DNA of 15,096 bases from an uncultured Eubacteriales bacterium (GTDB lineage Bacteria > Bacillota > Clostridia > Christensenellales > CAG-138): contig UQRU01000050.1 in the NCBI GenBank assembly GCA_900543475.1, positions 1-15,096 of the forward strand, in the 5' to 3' direction. Made by a program: the position numbers and the translations under genes. The notes beneath the pieces were generated by a model. That model did no database searches. It was given only the letters and a program-made list of their open reading frames with translations, and was not told where the DNA came from. Shown one piece after another: positions 13,864 through 15,096 of this stretch (position 1 is the stretch's first letter; the number at the start of each line of letters is the position of its first letter).

Positions 13864-14856
13864 ATGGAAATTTGGAACGCCATCGTCAACTTTATCGTTG
13901 CTTCCGTCCTTATGGGCACCACCCTCATGTACGGTACCCTGGGCGAGATCCTGACGGAAAAATCCGGCAACCTGAACCTGGGCGTAGAGGGGCTGATCTA
14001 CATGGGCGGCGCAGCTGGCCTCATCGCCCCCTACCTCTATGAGCAGGCGGCAGGGGAGGGTGCCAGCCCCATCATCGGCCTCATCTTGGCTATCCTAGCC
14101 GGCTTCCTGGCGGCCGCTTTCGGCAGCCTCATCTTCTCCTTCCTCACCATCACCCTCCGCGCCAACCAGAACGTCACTGGCCTGGCGCTGACCATCTTCG
14201 GCGTGGGTTTTGGCAAGTTTTTCGGCGAATACTATCGCGTCAAGGCAGGCGGCCGCCTGGTCATCAGCGCCGACCTGGATCACCTGTTCACCGCCAAGCT
14301 CTTTCCCGATTTCCTCTCCAACATCCCCATCATCGGCAAGCTGTTCTTCTCCTACAACTTCATGATCTACCTGAGCATTATCATCGCCATTGCCATGGCT
14401 TGGATGCTCAATCGGAGCAGAGTGGGACTGAACTTGCGCTCTGTGGGCGAAGACCCTGCCACGGCGGACGCCGCCGGCATCAACGTCATCCGATACAAGT
14501 ACCTGTTCACCTGCATCGGCGGCGGCATCTGCGGCCTGGGCGGCCTGTACTTCACCATGGTCTCCGGCAGCGGCAACTGGGCGGCTGACGCCATGGACGG
14601 CAAGGGCTGGCTGGCGGTGGCGCTGGTCATCTTCGCCCTGTGGCGTCCCCTGCGTGCCATCTGGGGCTCCATCCTGTTCGGCGGACTGATGATCATGTAT
14701 ATGCGGGTGACGGTGTTCCCCATCCCCACGGAGATCTACAAGATTTTGCCCTATGTAGTGACCCTCATCGTCCTGGTTGTTCTGAGCATCCGCCAGCGTC
14801 GGGAAAATCAGCCTCCTGCATCCCTGGGCAACGCCTACTTCCGAGAAGAACGCTGA
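13864..14856 (+). CDS. BMP-family importer permease, second subunit
   Basis: Second pore subunit (330 residues) of the importer. Conserved blocks are GEILTEKSGNLNLGVEG (27-43), the typical start of this permease class, LRANQNVTGLALTIFG (98-113), and VGEDPATADAAGI (194-206), the likely ATPase-coupling loop, which matches the equivalent loop of the first permease. About eight to nine hydrophobic segments are present. AAGGAGG at 13846-13852, inside the end of the preceding gene, supports the ATG at 13864. A strong terminator follows 22 bases after the stop, closing an operon with the standard order of receptor, double ATPase and two permeases. Confidence 0.93.
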   Translation: MEIWNAIVNFIVASVLMGTTLMYGTLGEILTEKSGNLNLGVEGLIYMGGAAGLIAPYLYEQAAGEGASPIIGLILAILAGFLAAAFGSLIFSFLTITLRANQNVTGLALTIFGVGFGKFFGEYYRVKAGGRLVISADLDHLFTAKLFPDFLSNIPIIGKLFFSYNFMIYLSIIIAIAMAWMLNRSRVGLNLRSVGEDPATADAAGINVIRYKYLFTCIGGGICGLGGLYFTMVSGSGNWAADAMDGKGWLAVALVIFALWRPLRAIWGSILFGGLMIMYMRVTVFPIPTEIYKILPYVVTLIVLVVLSIRQRRENQPPASLGNAYFREER

Positions 14857-14878
14857 AAGCTCCAACCCATACAACGAC

Positions 14879-14912
14879 AAAAACGCAGGTCAAATTCGAC
14901 CTGCGTTTTTTT
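14879..14912 (+). terminator. Rho-independent terminator of the importer operon
   Basis: AAAAACGCAGGTC (14879-14891) pairs with GACCTGCGTTTTT (14898-14910) around an AAATTC loop, a 13-bp stem ending in a run of seven T (14906-14912). This is a textbook intrinsic terminator 22 bases after the last permease gene. Confidence 0.93.
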
Positions 14913-14980
14913 GCAGCCAAAACCTAAGACGGGGGCAAAAGCTGCCGATTTCAACCAGCCCAAGGCTTCTTCGTTCACGA

Positions 14981-15020
14981 GGGAGCTGTCGCCAAAAGGC
15001 GGCGGAGGGTGGCCGCTCCC
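14981..15020. repeat. Nested palindromic intergenic repeat
   Basis: GGGAGC (14981-14986) pairs with GCTCCC (15015-15020). Inside, TGTCGCC (14987-14993) pairs with GGCGGCG (14998-15004), with G-T pairs, around an AAAA loop, leaving about ten bases unpaired on one side. The AGGGAGCT core also occurs in the hairpin at 6678-6717, which hints at a dispersed repeat family. No gene is visible in 14913-15030. Confidence 0.5.
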
Positions 15021-15030
15021 AAGAACGGTA

Positions 15031-15067
15031 AAAAGCGTCACGCCGAACGAATCAGCGTGACGCTTTT
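15031..15067 (-). terminator. Bidirectional-type terminator near the window end
   Basis: AAAAGCGTCACGC (15031-15043) pairs perfectly with GCGTGACGCTTTT (15055-15067), a 13-bp stem with an 11-base loop. The minus-strand reading ends in TTTT. The plus operon already has its own terminator at 14879-14912, so this one most likely serves a minus-strand gene entering from the right. Confidence 0.75.
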
Positions 15068-15086
15068 GTACTTTTTGAGAGAGAAT

Positions 15087-15096
15087 TTACTTGCTG
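15087..15096 (-). CDS. Possible 3' end of a minus-strand gene leaving the window
   Basis: Read on the minus strand, the last bases give AGC AAG TAA, a Ser-Lys-stop end 19 bases before the terminator at 15031-15067. Only two to three codons are inside the window, so nothing about the product can be said. Other frames stay open into the terminator, so the assignment rests on spacing alone. Confidence 0.25.

Overview
The window reads as chromosome from a GC-rich member of the Clostridia (Firmicutes), plausibly Oscillospirales- or Christensenellales-like. This rests on strong AGGAGG-type ribosome binding sites, TTG starts, the ecfA1-ecfA2-ecfT-truA gene order, a BMP-type nucleoside-family ABC operon, and intergenic DNA packed with GC-rich palindromes. 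No rRNA, tRNA, CRISPR array, insertion sequence or phage gene was seen, and the taxonomic placement is inference.

Layout. A small zinc-ribbon membrane protein (94-459, minus) is divergent from a long plus-strand run of tightly packed genes with overlaps or short gaps: ecfA1, ecfA2, ecfT, an unknown membrane-anchored protein, truA, rmuC and deoD (613-6380). The two divergent promoters lie in 519-564. The ECF module powers vitamin and cofactor uptake by S components encoded elsewhere. The run also encodes a tRNA pseudouridine synthase, an RmuC family protein and a purine nucleoside phosphorylase.

From 6381 to 7066 there is no credible gene. Instead there are about fourteen hairpins, many of them the matched parts of one ~397 bp nested inverted repeat (6451-6847). 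The stretch ends in a 20-bp-stem terminator (7009-7057). A minus-strand gene (7067-7984) encodes a lone CAT/E2-type acyltransferase fold protein that lacks the usual catalytic His. It is divergent from thrC (threonine synthase, 8243-9475), and a putative operator with paired ACATGT sites lies at its own start.

The last block (9707-14856) is a complete BMP-family ABC importer: lipoprotein, an attenuator-type hairpin, a double ATPase starting at TTG, and two permeases, closed by a strong terminator. It probably imports nucleosides, which fits functionally with deoD nearby, although the two lie in separate transcription units. The final ~185 bases hold another palindromic repeat and a second terminator, which probably serves a gene entering from the right on the minus strand.

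Most of the window is ordinary core metabolism and transport. The least explained parts are the mosaic inverted-repeat region, the structured leader ahead of the lipoprotein gene, the His-less acyltransferase homologue and the unknown protein between ecfT and truA.
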